Shown: positions 27,568-35,617 of the stretch, in pieces
Layout: each line of letters begins with the position of its first letter
How positions within the stretch are numbered: the first letter of the stretch is position 1
Source: Pseudomonadota bacterium
GTDB taxonomy: Bacteria; Pseudomonadota; Gammaproteobacteria; Burkholderiales; Burkholderiaceae_C
DNA: 46,662 bases
Assembly: GCA_021847345.1 (NCBI GenBank)
Contig: JAJZTW010000027.1
Span: 1-46,662, forward strand
Direction of reading: 5' to 3'
Translations under genes and position numbers: made by a program
The notes under the pieces: model-generated
The model's database searches: none
Seen by the model: the letters and a program-made list of their open reading frames with translations, nothing else
Told to the model about the DNA's origin: nothing

Positions 27568-29002
27568 GTGCCCACGCCTTCGCGGCGCCGCGCGCTGGTG
27601 CCGGGGCCTGTCCGCGCTGGTCCTGCTGCTCGGCGCCGGGGCCTGCGCCGTGGGGCCCGATTACCGTGCGCCAGGGGCCCCGTCGGCCACCGGCTACGTG
27701 CCCGGCGCCCCGCGCCTGCCCGCGCCCGGCCCGTCGGAGCCGGCGCAGCGGATCGTGCCGGGGGTCGCACTGCCGCAGTACTGGTGGCGCGGCTTCGACT
27801 CGCCGCAACTCGATGCCACGGTGCAGCGGGCCCTGCTTCGCAGTCCCACGCTGCAACAGGCGCGCGCGGTGCTCGAGCAGGCACGCGAGGCGGTGCGGGT
27901 CGCGCGCGGCGGCCTGCTGCCGCAGTTCGACGCCCAGGCAGTCGCCTCGCGCACCCGCTCGAGCCCCGTCCCGGGCGCCTCGGAGCTTTATGCGGCGGGA
28001 CCTCTGGTCAGCTACGCGCCCGATGCCTTCGGCGGCACCCGCCGCCTGGTCGAACAGCAGGCGGCGCTGGCGCGTGCGCAAGGGCACCAGCTGGATGCGG
28101 CGCGCCTGGCCCTGTCCGGGCAGGTCGTGGGGCAGGCCGTGCAGGCGGCCTCGGCGCGCGAGCAGCTGGACGCGCTCGAACAGGTGCTGCAGGCCGACCG
28201 CCGCGGGGTCGATCTGGTGGGTCTGGCGCTGCGCGCCGGCCGCGCCTCGCGTGCCGACCTGCTCAGCGCCGAGAGCCAGCTGGCCGCCGACGAGACCCTG
28301 CGCGCGCCGCTGCAGCAGCAATTGGCCCTGGCGCACGATGCGCTGGCGCGCCTGGTCGGCGACAACGCTGCCGAATGGCGCGCGCCGGATTTCCAGCTGA
28401 CGCGCTGGCGACTGCCCGACGCGCTGCCGCTGGTGGTGCCGTCGGAGCTGGTACGCCGGCGCCCGGACATCGCCGCGGCCGAGGCCGACCTGCACGCGGC
28501 CAGCGCCGCGTTGGGCGTGACCACCGCCAACCTGTACCCGCATGTCACGCTGGGCGCCGACTGGAGCGCGCAGTCGGCGACCCTGGGCGCGCTGTTCGCG
28601 GGCGGCAGCGCGTGGGGGCTTTCGGCGGCCTTGTCCGCGCCGTTGTGGCACGGGGGCGCGCTGCGCGCGCAGCGACGTGCCGCGCAGCAGGCCTACCAGG
28701 CCCAGCTCGCGGTGTACCGGCAGACCGTGCTGCTGGCGTTCAACCAGGTGGCCGACGTGCTGCAGGCGCTGGACCACGACGCCCGGCTGCTGCGCGCGCA
28801 GCAGGCGGCGCTGCGCAGCGCCGATGAATCGCTGCAGTTGCAGCGAGCGGCCTACGCCGCCGGAGCCGGCGACCTGTTGCAGGTGCTGGCCGCGCAGCGC
28901 GCCTTCGGGCAGGCGCGCCTGGGCTACGCCCGCGCCCGCGCGCAGCGCTTCGCCGACACCGCCCAGTGGTTCACGGTGATGGGCGCGGTGCCGGCGCCTT
29001 GA
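27560..29002 (+). CDS. NodT/OprM-type outer-membrane efflux lipoprotein
   Basis: 480 residues. The N-terminal signal ends in a lipobox LLLGAGAC with the lipidated Cys at 29, followed by AVGPDYRAPGAP, the common start of NodT-family proteins. Two halves of long helical hairpins with beta segments (QAREAVRVARGGLLPQFDAQ; RRPDIAAAEADLHAASAALGVTTANLYPHVTLGADW) show the internal duplication of TolC-like channels. It should form the trimeric outer-membrane exit of the MacAB pump. The ATG at 27560 lies within the macB stop region (8-bp overlap). Its 3' end overlaps the convergent MOSC gene by 32 bp. Confidence 0.9.
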   Translation: MSECPRLRGAARWCRGLSALVLLLGAGACAVGPDYRAPGAPSATGYVPGAPRLPAPGPSEPAQRIVPGVALPQYWWRGFDSPQLDATVQRALLRSPTLQQARAVLEQAREAVRVARGGLLPQFDAQAVASRTRSSPVPGASELYAAGPLVSYAPDAFGGTRRLVEQQAALARAQGHQLDAARLALSGQVVGQAVQAASAREQLDALEQVLQADRRGVDLVGLALRAGRASRADLLSAESQLAADETLRAPLQQQLALAHDALARLVGDNAAEWRAPDFQLTRWRLPDALPLVVPSELVRRRPDIAAAEADLHAASAALGVTTANLYPHVTLGADWSAQSATLGALFAGGSAWGLSAALSAPLWHGGALRAQRRAAQQAYQAQLAVYRQTVLLAFNQVADVLQALDHDARLLRAQQAALRSADESLQLQRAAYAAGAGDLLQVLAAQRAFGQARLGYARARAQRFADTAQWFTVMGAVPAP

Positions 29003-29690
29003 CCGGCGCCGGCGCCTGGCCTTCCTGCGCGGCTGCGGGCGCTTGCGCGAGCAGCCAGGCCACGCGCTGCTCGATGCGTGAGCGCCAGTGCGCGGCGATG
29101 CCCGGGGTCTGCGCCAGCCGCTGCAGATCGCCGACGCTTGGCTGCGGCGCGTGCCAGGTGTCGAGCGCCTCGCGCAGCGTGGCTGCCCGGGGGGTGCGTT
29201 GCGCCAGTTCCAGCGCGTCGCCGGGCTCGACCAGGCCCGGCTGCACGACCCTCCAGTACCAGCCGGTGATGCGCTGGGCAACGATGAATGCGGCCATGCC
29301 CTGGCAGCCGAAGCGCTCGTCGATCTTCCAGCAGGGGTTGCGCGGCTGGCAGGCCTGCAGCAGCGCGTTTCCGAGGCGCCATACGTCGCCCACCCGCACG
29401 TCGCGCTCGTCGAGCTCGGCGCTGCTCAGGTTCTCGCCGATCGAGCCGGGCACCAGCAGCGGCGCCGCATCGGGAAAGGCCCTTGCCAGCTCGGCATAGT
29501 GCCGGGCCGGGTACAGGTGCACCGCTTTTTCCGGGCCGCCATGCACGCGTGGATCGGCCTGCTGGTCCCCGGCGAGACCCAGATGTCCCAACTGCAGGGT
29601 CGCGACCACCGGCTGCTTGTACATGCCGGTGGGCCGGCCGGACTCGGGCAGCGGGCGAATCTGTCCGACGAAAAGCTGTACGCGTGCCAT
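28971..29690 (-). CDS. MOSC-domain protein (YiiM-like)
   Basis: 239 residues starting MARVQLFVGQIRPLP; GGAG eight bases ahead supports this ATG over the one two codons earlier. MOSC features: the GDQQADPRVHGGPEKAVHLYP motif, GSIGENLS, the conserved Cys in QACQPRNPCWKID, and a YiiM-like C-terminal helical stretch. MOSC proteins bind sulfur or molybdenum-cofactor-like ligands; YiiM-type members act on N-hydroxylated substrates. A molybdenum hydroxylase lies 6 kb away, but there is no direct link. The last ten residues overlap the outer-membrane factor gene antisense, an unusual but modest overlap; the tail (APAPVKAPAPRPSP) is low-complexity. Confidence 0.88.
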   Translation of the reverse strand: MARVQLFVGQIRPLPESGRPTGMYKQPVVATLQLGHLGLAGDQQADPRVHGGPEKAVHLYPARHYAELARAFPDAAPLLVPGSIGENLSSAELDERDVRVGDVWRLGNALLQACQPRNPCWKIDERFGCQGMAAFIVAQRITGWYWRVVQPGLVEPGDALELAQRTPRAATLREALDTWHAPQPSVGDLQRLAQTPGIAAHWRSRIEQRVAWLLAQAPAAAQEGQAPAPVKAPAPRPSP

Positions 29691-29856
29691 GCACATGTCT
29701 CCGGGGTAACCAGATGTGGGGCGGTTGCCCCATCAAGATAACGGTGGATTAGCATAGGCGCCGTGTTCTCGAGCGAAATACCCGTCGAACTGCCGATGCT
29801 CTTGCAAGTAGCGCCCCCTTCGCGAGTTGCCCTGCGCGGATGATGCGAAGGAAGTC

Positions 29857-30912
29857 ATGAACGAGTCCGTGGATCTCTCCCCGGCCGTCGAGGATACGAC
29901 GGCCGCGCGTGAATACGCGCAGCGCATCGACGAGGGTCTTGCCAGCGTCGAGCGCGTGCGTGGCAAGGTCACACAGCTGCTCGGCAGCGAAACGCCCGAC
30001 GCGGCCTGGCTGGAGCGCGCCCAGGGCGCGGTGGACGACCTGCTCGACATCACGCGCCGGCACGCCGACCTGGCCCTCTACTACCTGGTCAATGAAAAGG
30101 TCAACAACCCGCTGCAGTACAGTGCGCTGCACTCGATCTGCTGCGCGGTGATGGTCGTGCTGGGCGCCGACTGGCTGGAGTGGTCGCAACCCGAGATCCG
30201 CAGCATTGCTTGTGCCGCGCTGACCATGAACGTGGCCATGGGCCCGCTGCAGGACCTGCTGGCGCGCCAGGCGGAGCCGCCCAGCGCGGCGCAGCGTGAC
30301 GTGATCCGGCACCACGCCGAGCGCGGCGCCGAGGCGCTGGAGAAGGCGGGTGTCGACGATGCGTTGTGGCTGCAGGCCGTCAGGGGCCACCACACGGTGC
30401 ATGATGCGCCCGACTCCGAGCCCCTCGAGCCGGGGCCGCGCGCGGCTGAAATGCTGCGCCGGGTCGACGTCTACGCGGCCAAGCTGAGCACGCGCAAGAC
30501 GCGGGCCGCGCTGACCCCCGCGATGGCCGCACGGGGCGCGTTGCTGGGCCCTTCGGACCATCCGGACGCGATGGGGGCGACCTTGCTGCGCGTGCTCGGG
30601 CTGTACCCACCCGGGGTGTACGTGGAACTGGTCGGCGGCGAGGTCGGCGTGGTCATCGAGCGCGGCCCGCGCGCGCACACGCCGCTGGTCGCCGCGTTGC
30701 AGCGCCAGGAGGGCAACGTGTTGCTGGTGCCCCAGGCGCGCGACACCGCGCTGCGGCGTTTCGCGATACGCCGTGGAGTGGATGCGTCGGTGGTGCCGGT
30801 GCGCCCCGGGCACGCCAAGGTTCTGAGAAGCCGCCTGCAACTGGGGCTGCCGCTGGTGCAGACGCCGGCGCCGCAGACCGACGCCGAGCCGGAGCTCGAT
30901 TCCGCGACCTGA
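29857..30912 (+). CDS. Degenerate HD-GYP-like signalling protein
   Basis: About 351 residues starting MNESVDLSPAVEDT; GAAGGA upstream gives the ribosome site. It aligns by eye with HD-GYP domains: LHSICCAVMVVLG, then AALTMNVAMGP where the usual HDxG would be (HD replaced by Met124-Asn125), RHHAERGAEAL for the next metal-binding His, and VRGHHTVHDAPD where HHExxDGxGYP is expected, so GYP is lost. The C-terminal end (VYVELVGGEVGVVIERG, VVPVRPGHAKVLRSRLQLG) resembles the trailing beta module of these proteins. Likely non-catalytic, possibly a c-di-GMP or partner-protein sensor. It stands alone in the gap after the MOSC gene. Confidence 0.7.
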   Translation: MNESVDLSPAVEDTTAAREYAQRIDEGLASVERVRGKVTQLLGSETPDAAWLERAQGAVDDLLDITRRHADLALYYLVNEKVNNPLQYSALHSICCAVMVVLGADWLEWSQPEIRSIACAALTMNVAMGPLQDLLARQAEPPSAAQRDVIRHHAERGAEALEKAGVDDALWLQAVRGHHTVHDAPDSEPLEPGPRAAEMLRRVDVYAAKLSTRKTRAALTPAMAARGALLGPSDHPDAMGATLLRVLGLYPPGVYVELVGGEVGVVIERGPRAHTPLVAALQRQEGNVLLVPQARDTALRRFAIRRGVDASVVPVRPGHAKVLRSRLQLGLPLVQTPAPQTDAEPELDSAT

Positions 30913-30926
30913 TCCGAGCCGCGCGC

Positions 30927-31598
30927 TCAGCGTGGATTCGTCGTCGCTCCCAGGTGCCGCTGGAACCACGCGCAGGCCGCTGCCGCCGCCTCGGCCAGGG
31001 TTCCCGGCTCCTCGAACAGGTGCGATGCGCCGGCGACCACGTCGATCCGGTGCTCGCAGCGCAGTTGCGCCGCCGCCTCGCGGTTGAGCTCGAGCACCTC
31101 GGGGTCGTTCGCGCCGACGATGAGCAGGGTCGGCGCCTGGACCCGGGCGAGCGCCGCGCCCGCGAGGTCGGGGCGCCCGCCGCGCGAGACCACCGCGGCC
31201 ACCCGTTGCGGGCGTTCGGCCGCCGCCACCAGCGCGGCGGCGGCGCCAGTGCTCGCACCGAACAGGCCGATGTCGTGCTCGCGCAGGTTATGTCGCGCCA
31301 GGCTCCAGTCGAGCACGTCGATCACGCGCTGCGACAGCAGCCGGATGTCGAAGCGGTAGTGCCGTGTCTGCTCGTCCACCTCGGACTCGCGCGGGGTGAG
31401 CAGGTCGAACAGCAGGGTGCCCAGTTCCGCGGCACGCAACTGCTCGGCGACGAAGCGGTTGCGACGGCTGAAGCGGCTGCTGCCGCTGCCGTGCACGAAC
31501 AGCACCACGCCGCGGCAGCGCGCCGGTATTTCCAGGAACCCGCGCAGCGTGGTGCGTGGCAGGCGGATGGAGATTTCCCGGGGAGTCTGGACGAGCAT
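30927..31598 (-). CDS. Alpha/beta hydrolase (dienelactone-hydrolase-like)
   Basis: 223 residues from the ATG giving MLVQTPREISIRLPR. A longer frame to 31706 includes two further ATGs (31649-31652) but would run into the palindrome described at 31652-31816, and no start has a clear ribosome site. Visible triad: nucleophile Ser in GLFGASTGAAAAL, Asp in IVGANDPEV, His in AGASHLFEE; the oxyanion loop HGSGSSRFSRRNRFVA is near the start. This subgroup is often found attached to phosphoribosyltransferase domains; here it is a single domain. Substrate unknown; likely an esterase or lactonase. Confidence 0.85.
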   Translation of the reverse strand: MLVQTPREISIRLPRTTLRGFLEIPARCRGVVLFVHGSGSSRFSRRNRFVAEQLRAAELGTLLFDLLTPRESEVDEQTRHYRFDIRLLSQRVIDVLDWSLARHNLREHDIGLFGASTGAAAALVAAAERPQRVAAVVSRGGRPDLAGAALARVQAPTLLIVGANDPEVLELNREAAAQLRCEHRIDVVAGASHLFEEPGTLAEAAAAACAWFQRHLGATTNPR

Positions 31599-31651
31599 GA
31601 TGCGCGCAGCCTGGCGCGCCGATGGCGCGCTTGTTTCAAACGGTTTCATCA

Positions 31652-31816
31652 TAGGAGCCTGGGCGGCAGAGGTCGAGCCTGCTGCAATTCGCCAGGGACG
31701 GTCCATTCCGGCGTCGATTCGTCGCCCATAGTGCCCCTATGGGCTCCTCACCGCCGCCGAACTGTCCTCGCCCCTGGCGAATTTCGCGACGGCTCCCTCT
31801 GCCGCCCAGGCTCCTA
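31652..31816. repeat. 165-bp imperfect palindrome between divergent genes
   Basis: Left arm 31652-31697 and right arm 31772-31816 pair at both ends: TAGGAGCCTGGGCGGCAGAG outer block and AATTCGCCAGGG inner block match their complements exactly, with a 13-14 bp diverged middle. The centre carries its own perfect 8-bp hairpin (31724-31731 with 31737-31744, loop TGCCC). Whole stretch can fold into one long hairpin. It occupies most of the noncoding gap (31599-31973) that holds no gene. Could be a repeat-family member, mobile-element relic, or structured RNA. Confidence 0.8.
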
Positions 31817-31837
31817 GGCGCCGCGAGCGCGAGCATC

Positions 31838-31867
31838 CATGATCCCCGACAAGCTTCGGGGGTCATG
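31838..31867. terminator. Hairpin downstream of the palindrome
   Basis: CATGATCCCCGA (31838-31849) pairs with TCGGGGGTCATG (31856-31867) with one G-T type mismatch and a six-base loop. It lies in the leader of the 31974 gene, so may act as an attenuator or terminate transcripts entering from the palindrome side. Weak support for function. Confidence 0.35.
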
Positions 31868-31973
31868 GCCGGCGTGCCCGGCGCGCCGGGGGCTTCGTTA
31901 AACTGCCGCGCCGACCCGGCTGCGGCGCGCTCGCGGGCGCCGGGGCCGATACCCGCATCCACCGGAGACTTCG

Positions 31974-33083
31974 TTGACCTTGCCGGAAAACCCGTCGAAC
32001 GCCGGGGTCGTGGCCGAGCGCCATGGCCACATGGGCCTGCTGCGCCTGAACCGGCCGCAGGCGCTCAACGCGCTGGACCTTCAGGGCGTGCGCGTGATGA
32101 CCGAGGCGCTGCGTGCCTGGGCGGCCGACCCGGGCATCGTCGGAGTCGTGCTGCGCGGGGCCACGGCCGACGGACGGCCGCCGGCACTCTGCGCCGGCGG
32201 CGACCTCAAGTTCTTCCACCGTGCCGCACTCGCCGGCGATCCGGCACTGGACGCGTTCTTCACCGAGGAGTACGAGCTCAATCACCTGATCCACGGCTAT
32301 GCCAAGCCCTACGTGGCGCTGATGGACGGCATCGTCATGGGCGGCGGCATGGGAATCAGCCAGGGAGCACGCTGGCGCGTGGTCACCGAGCGTTCCGTGC
32401 TGGCCATGCCGGAGACCAACATCGGCCTGTTTCCCGATGTCGGCGGCGGCTGGTTCCTGGCCCGCTGCCCGGGGCGCATCGGCGAATACCTGGCGCTGAC
32501 CGGGCAGGCGCTGCACGCCGCCGACGCCATCGCCTGCGGGTTGGCCGACCTGCGGGTCGATGCCGACGAGTTGCCCGAGCTCGGCGCGCGCCTGCTGGCA
32601 GCGCGAGACGAGCAGCAGATCGAACAGCTGCTGCGCAGCGCCGCCCGCCCGGCCGACGGCGCCAGCCTGGCGCAGCGCCGCGAAACGCTGGATCGGCATT
32701 TCTCGCAGCCCGACATCGCGTCGCTGCTCGATTCGCTGCAGCGCGATGCCGACGAGTTCGCGCAGGCCACGCTGCAGCTGCTGCGCCAGCGCTCGCCGCT
32801 GATGCTGGGCGTGGCACTCGAGCAGGTGCGGCGCGCGCGAACCATGGCGCTGGCCGACGAACTGCGAATGGAGCGCGACATCATGTTCCACTGCTTCCAC
32901 CCCGGCGGCGGCGGGCATGGCGACGCGGTGGAAGGCATCCGCGCGCTGGTCATCGACAAGGACCGCCGGCCACGCTGGAACCCGGCGCGACTCGAGGACC
33001 TGGATCCGAGCGCGGTGGCCGGCTATTTCGTCAGTCCGTGGGCGCCCGCGGAGCACCCGCTGGCGCATCTGCGCGACGCCTGA
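31974..33083 (+). CDS. Enoyl-CoA hydratase family, 3-hydroxyisobutyryl-CoA hydrolase-like
   Basis: 369 residues from a TTG that has CCGGAGA ending six bases upstream. Oxyanion-hole loops CAGGDLK (73-79) and the MDGIVMGGGMGIS segment (about 118-129) are typical, and MPETNIGLFPDVGGGWFLAR with Glu147 matches the catalytic region of HIBYL-CoA hydrolases, which hydrolyse 3-hydroxyisobutyryl-CoA in valine catabolism. The length (about 350-385 in the family) and C-terminal FVSPWAPAEHPLA segment agree. No other valine genes adjoin. The last 53 bp overlap the 3' end of the DMT gene on the opposite strand. Confidence 0.88.
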   Translation: MTLPENPSNAGVVAERHGHMGLLRLNRPQALNALDLQGVRVMTEALRAWAADPGIVGVVLRGATADGRPPALCAGGDLKFFHRAALAGDPALDAFFTEEYELNHLIHGYAKPYVALMDGIVMGGGMGISQGARWRVVTERSVLAMPETNIGLFPDVGGGWFLARCPGRIGEYLALTGQALHAADAIACGLADLRVDADELPELGARLLAARDEQQIEQLLRSAARPADGASLAQRRETLDRHFSQPDIASLLDSLQRDADEFAQATLQLLRQRSPLMLGVALEQVRRARTMALADELRMERDIMFHCFHPGGGGHGDAVEGIRALVIDKDRRPRWNPARLEDLDPSAVAGYFVSPWAPAEHPLAHLRDA

Positions 33084-33981
33084 GGGAACGCCCGGCAGCA
33101 GGCTGTCGCATCACCAGCCACAATCCCCCTCCGGCCAGGGCCATGCCCGGCCAGGCCAGGCCCGGCACGCGTTCACCCAGCACGGCGTAGGCGATCAGCG
33201 CCGTGCAAGGCGGGACCAGGAAGAACAGCGCGGACACCCGCGAGGCCTCGCCATGGCGGATCATGGTCAACAGCAGGGTCAGCGCGACGATGGAGTTGCC
33301 CAGCACCAGGTAGGCCAGCGACATCAGCATGCCGGGGGCCCACTGCACGTGCATCGGCTCCAGCGTCCAGGCCAGCGGCGCGACCACCGCCAGGCTGACC
33401 GTGAACTGCACCAGGTTGGACACCAGCGGGCTGGTCGGTTCGCCAAAGCGCTTTTCCCACAAGGTGCCGCAGGTCATCGACAGCAGCGCGCTCAGCGCGA
33501 AACCCAGGCCCAGCGGCGATCCGACGCTGATGGACGACTTGGCCAGGATCACCACCATCGCGCCACCGACGCCCAGGGCCAGCCCGAGCCAGCGCATGCG
33601 ATCCACGCGTTCGCCGGCAAGCGCCGGGGCCAGCAGGCCGATGAGAATCGGCTGCTGCGAAGTGATCAGCGCCAGCGCTCCCGCCGACATGCCGTGGTCG
33701 AGGCTGAGGTACGTGGAGCAGAAGTAGCCGGCCTGCACGAACAGCCCCACCATCGCCAGGTGAAGCCATTGCGAGGCGCGGCGCGGAAAGCGCGGGCGCA
33801 GCCACAGGCAGGCCAGCCCCAGCAACGTGACCACGCAGGCGTAGCGCAGCGCCAGGAAGGTCAGCGGATCGGCGTAACGCAGCCCGAACTTCAGGAACAC
33901 GAAGCCGCAGGACCAAAGCAGCAGGAACATTCCCGGAGCAGCGCGCAACCAGGGTGGGGCGGTGGAGGGCGGCGAGTTCAC
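33031..33981 (-). CDS. EamA/DMT-family transporter
   Basis: 316 residues with 10 predicted helices in two repeats. First repeat begins MFLLLWSCGFVFLKFGLRYADPLTFLALRY, the EamA N-terminal motif; the end of each half has AGERVDRMRWLGLALGVGGAMVV and LGERVPGLAWPGMALAGGGL, the classical DMT helix 4-5 segment. Likely an exporter of amino acids, nucleobases or other metabolites. The C-terminal 25 residues are polar (RRRADAPAGAPRAPTD) and overlap the hydratase-like gene antisense. Confidence 0.9.
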   Translation of the reverse strand: MNSPPSTAPPWLRAAPGMFLLLWSCGFVFLKFGLRYADPLTFLALRYACVVTLLGLACLWLRPRFPRRASQWLHLAMVGLFVQAGYFCSTYLSLDHGMSAGALALITSQQPILIGLLAPALAGERVDRMRWLGLALGVGGAMVVILAKSSISVGSPLGLGFALSALLSMTCGTLWEKRFGEPTSPLVSNLVQFTVSLAVVAPLAWTLEPMHVQWAPGMLMSLAYLVLGNSIVALTLLLTMIRHGEASRVSALFFLVPPCTALIAYAVLGERVPGLAWPGMALAGGGLWLVMRQPAAGRSLRRRADAPAGAPRAPTD

Positions 33982-34170
33982 GGAGGCAGCGCGGAAGGAC
34001 CGCCCGGCATGGTAATGCGCCCCAGCCCTGGATCAAGGGCATTTCGCTGATTCGTGCTCGATGTGGCAAGCCGCGGAATCGGGCGAATCCTCGATGCCTG
34101 CGGAAGCCGTCTGTGGAACAATCGGCGGCAACTTCGACAGCGAGCCCGCGCCGCCTTCGCGCCCGCCACC

Positions 34171-34767
34171 ATGCCGCCACCTTCCACGTCCAGCGTCGAC
34201 GCCGAGCAGCAAGCCCAATGGCTGTCACGCATCGAAGCCATGCAGCCGACGCTGATGCGCCTGGCGCAATTGCAGTTGCGCAACCGCGCATGGGCCGAGG
34301 ACGCGGTCTCGGAAGCCGTGCTGGCGGCCATCGAGGCACTGCCGCGTTTTGCCGGCCGGGCGCAGTTGCAGACCTGGGTGGTGGGAATTCTCAAGCACAA
34401 GGTGCTGGACCAGTTGCGCCGTCGGCAGCGCGAGGTGGTGCTCGACGAGTCGGCCGGGGACGACGACGAAACGGCCGCGATGTTCCGCGACGACGGCGAG
34501 TTCGCCCATGCCCCGCAGGCCTGGACTGCGCCGGCCGAGGCGTTGCGCCAGAAGCAGTTCTTCGAGGTGCTGGAGGCCTGCATGGAACTGCTGCCCGGGC
34601 GCCTCGGGCGGGTGTTCCTGATGCGCGAATGGCTCGAACTCAGCACCGAAGAGATCTGTCAGGAACTCGCGCTGAGCTCGACCAATGTGTGGCAGACCCT
34701 GGCGCGCGCTCGACTGCGCTTGCGGGAGTGTCTGCAACTACGCTGGTTCGGCGAGCAAAAGCCATGA
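34171..34767 (+). CDS. ECF-type RNA polymerase sigma factor
   Basis: 198 residues starting MPPPSTSSVDAEQQAQ. Region 2 is RLAQLQLRNRAWAEDAVSEAVLAAIEALPRFAGRAQLQTWVVGILKHKVLDQLRRRQ; region 4 is LLPGRLGRVFLMREWLELSTEEICQELALSSTNVWQTLARARLRLRECL, with the helix-turn-helix. There is a 40-residue acidic linker (DESAGDDDETAAMF). The open frame extends to 34054, but that part is not sigma-like. The stop overlaps the next ATG (ATGA), coupling it to a zinc-finger partner. A GGAAC followed about 15 bases later by TC near 34115-34135 might be an autoregulatory ECF promoter; this is only a suggestion. Confidence 0.9.
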   Translation: MPPPSTSSVDAEQQAQWLSRIEAMQPTLMRLAQLQLRNRAWAEDAVSEAVLAAIEALPRFAGRAQLQTWVVGILKHKVLDQLRRRQREVVLDESAGDDDETAAMFRDDGEFAHAPQAWTAPAEALRQKQFFEVLEACMELLPGRLGRVFLMREWLELSTEEICQELALSSTNVWQTLARARLRLRECLQLRWFGEQKP

Positions 34768-34976
34768 CGTTCAATCTTTTCCGAAGCTGCCGCGAGGTCA
34801 CCGCCCTGGTGCTGGCGCGCGAGGATCGTCATCTGGCGCTGCGCGAACGTGCGGTGATCCGACTCCATTTCCTGGTGTGCAAGGCCTGTCCGGTGTTCGA
34901 GGAGCAGGTGCTGACGATGCGGCAGGCGCTCGACGGCTGGAGGCATTACCGGGAGGCCGAGCCGGGCGAGGATTGA
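34764..34976 (+). CDS. Short zinc-finger anti-sigma factor
   Basis: 70 residues: MTFNLFRSCREVTALVLAREDRHLALRERAVIRLHFLVCKACPVFEEQVL. Cys9 and the H-x3-CxxC (HFLVCKAC) make the zinc-binding anti-sigma (ZAS) motif. There is no transmembrane segment, so this is a soluble partner that may sense redox or metal change. It overlaps the sigma gene stop by four bases (ATGA), the usual layout for a sigma/anti-sigma pair. Function is inferred from motif plus position. Confidence 0.85.
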   Translation: MTFNLFRSCREVTALVLAREDRHLALRERAVIRLHFLVCKACPVFEEQVLTMRQALDGWRHYREAEPGED

Positions 34977-35151
34977 TGCTCTGCCGGGCGTGTCGGTGTT
35001 ACAAAAAATCACGTCTGAGTGCTGCCGCGCAAGAATTCGCGGTCGTTCTTAAGATTCGCTCAAAGCGGCGCCACCGGCCCTGTCGCACGGGGTGTCCACT
35101 GCGCATCGCGCGCCGACCCGGCGCGAGCGACGCGAATCCACGGAGACCGAC

Positions 35152-35616
35152 ATGATCGAATTCACCGTCAACGGGGAGCGGCGCTCCCTCGACGCGAGCC
35201 CCGACACGCCCCTGTTGTGGGCCATCCGGGATCACCTGCAGCTCACCGGCACCAAGTTTGGCTGCGGCATCGCCGCCTGCGGCGCCTGTACCGTGCACCT
35301 CGACGGCAACGCCGTGCGCTCCTGCCAGATCCCGCTGTCCTCCGTGCAGGGCTCGCACGTGACCACCATCGAAGGCCTGCACACCCGCGAAGCGCAGGCC
35401 GTGCGCGCGGCCTGGGTGGAGCACCAGGTTCCCCAGTGCGGCTACTGCCAGTCCGGCCAGATCATGTCGGCGAGCGCGCTGCTCAAGAGCAACCCCAAGC
35501 CCAGCGATGGCGACATCGACGCCTTCATGGCGGGCAACATCTGCCGCTGCGGCACCTATCCGCGCATTCGCGCGGCCATCCACGAGGCCGCCCACGCGCT
35601 GGCGAAGGAGGCCTGA
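35152..35616 (+). CDS. [2Fe-2S] subunit of a molybdenum hydroxylase (IorA-like)
   Basis: 154 residues, [29 protein letters not shown]. Two [2Fe-2S] clusters: C38, C43, C46 ([10 protein letters not shown]) and C58 for the first plant-ferredoxin-like site; C96, C99 (CGYC) and C131, C133 (CRCG) for the helical second. It passes electrons from the molybdenum cofactor of the large subunit. Homologues belong to isoquinoline 1-oxidoreductase or aldehyde dehydrogenase type enzymes. GGAGA five bases before the ATG. The catalytic subunit follows after one base. Confidence 0.93.
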   Translation: MIEFTVNGERRSLDASPDTPLLWAIRDHLQLTGTKFGCGIAACGACTVHLDGNAVRSCQIPLSSVQGSHVTTIEGLHTREAQAVRAAWVEHQVPQCGYCQSGQIMSASALLKSNPKPSDGDIDAFMAGNICRCGTYPRIRAAIHEAAHALAKEA

Positions 35617-35617
35617 C

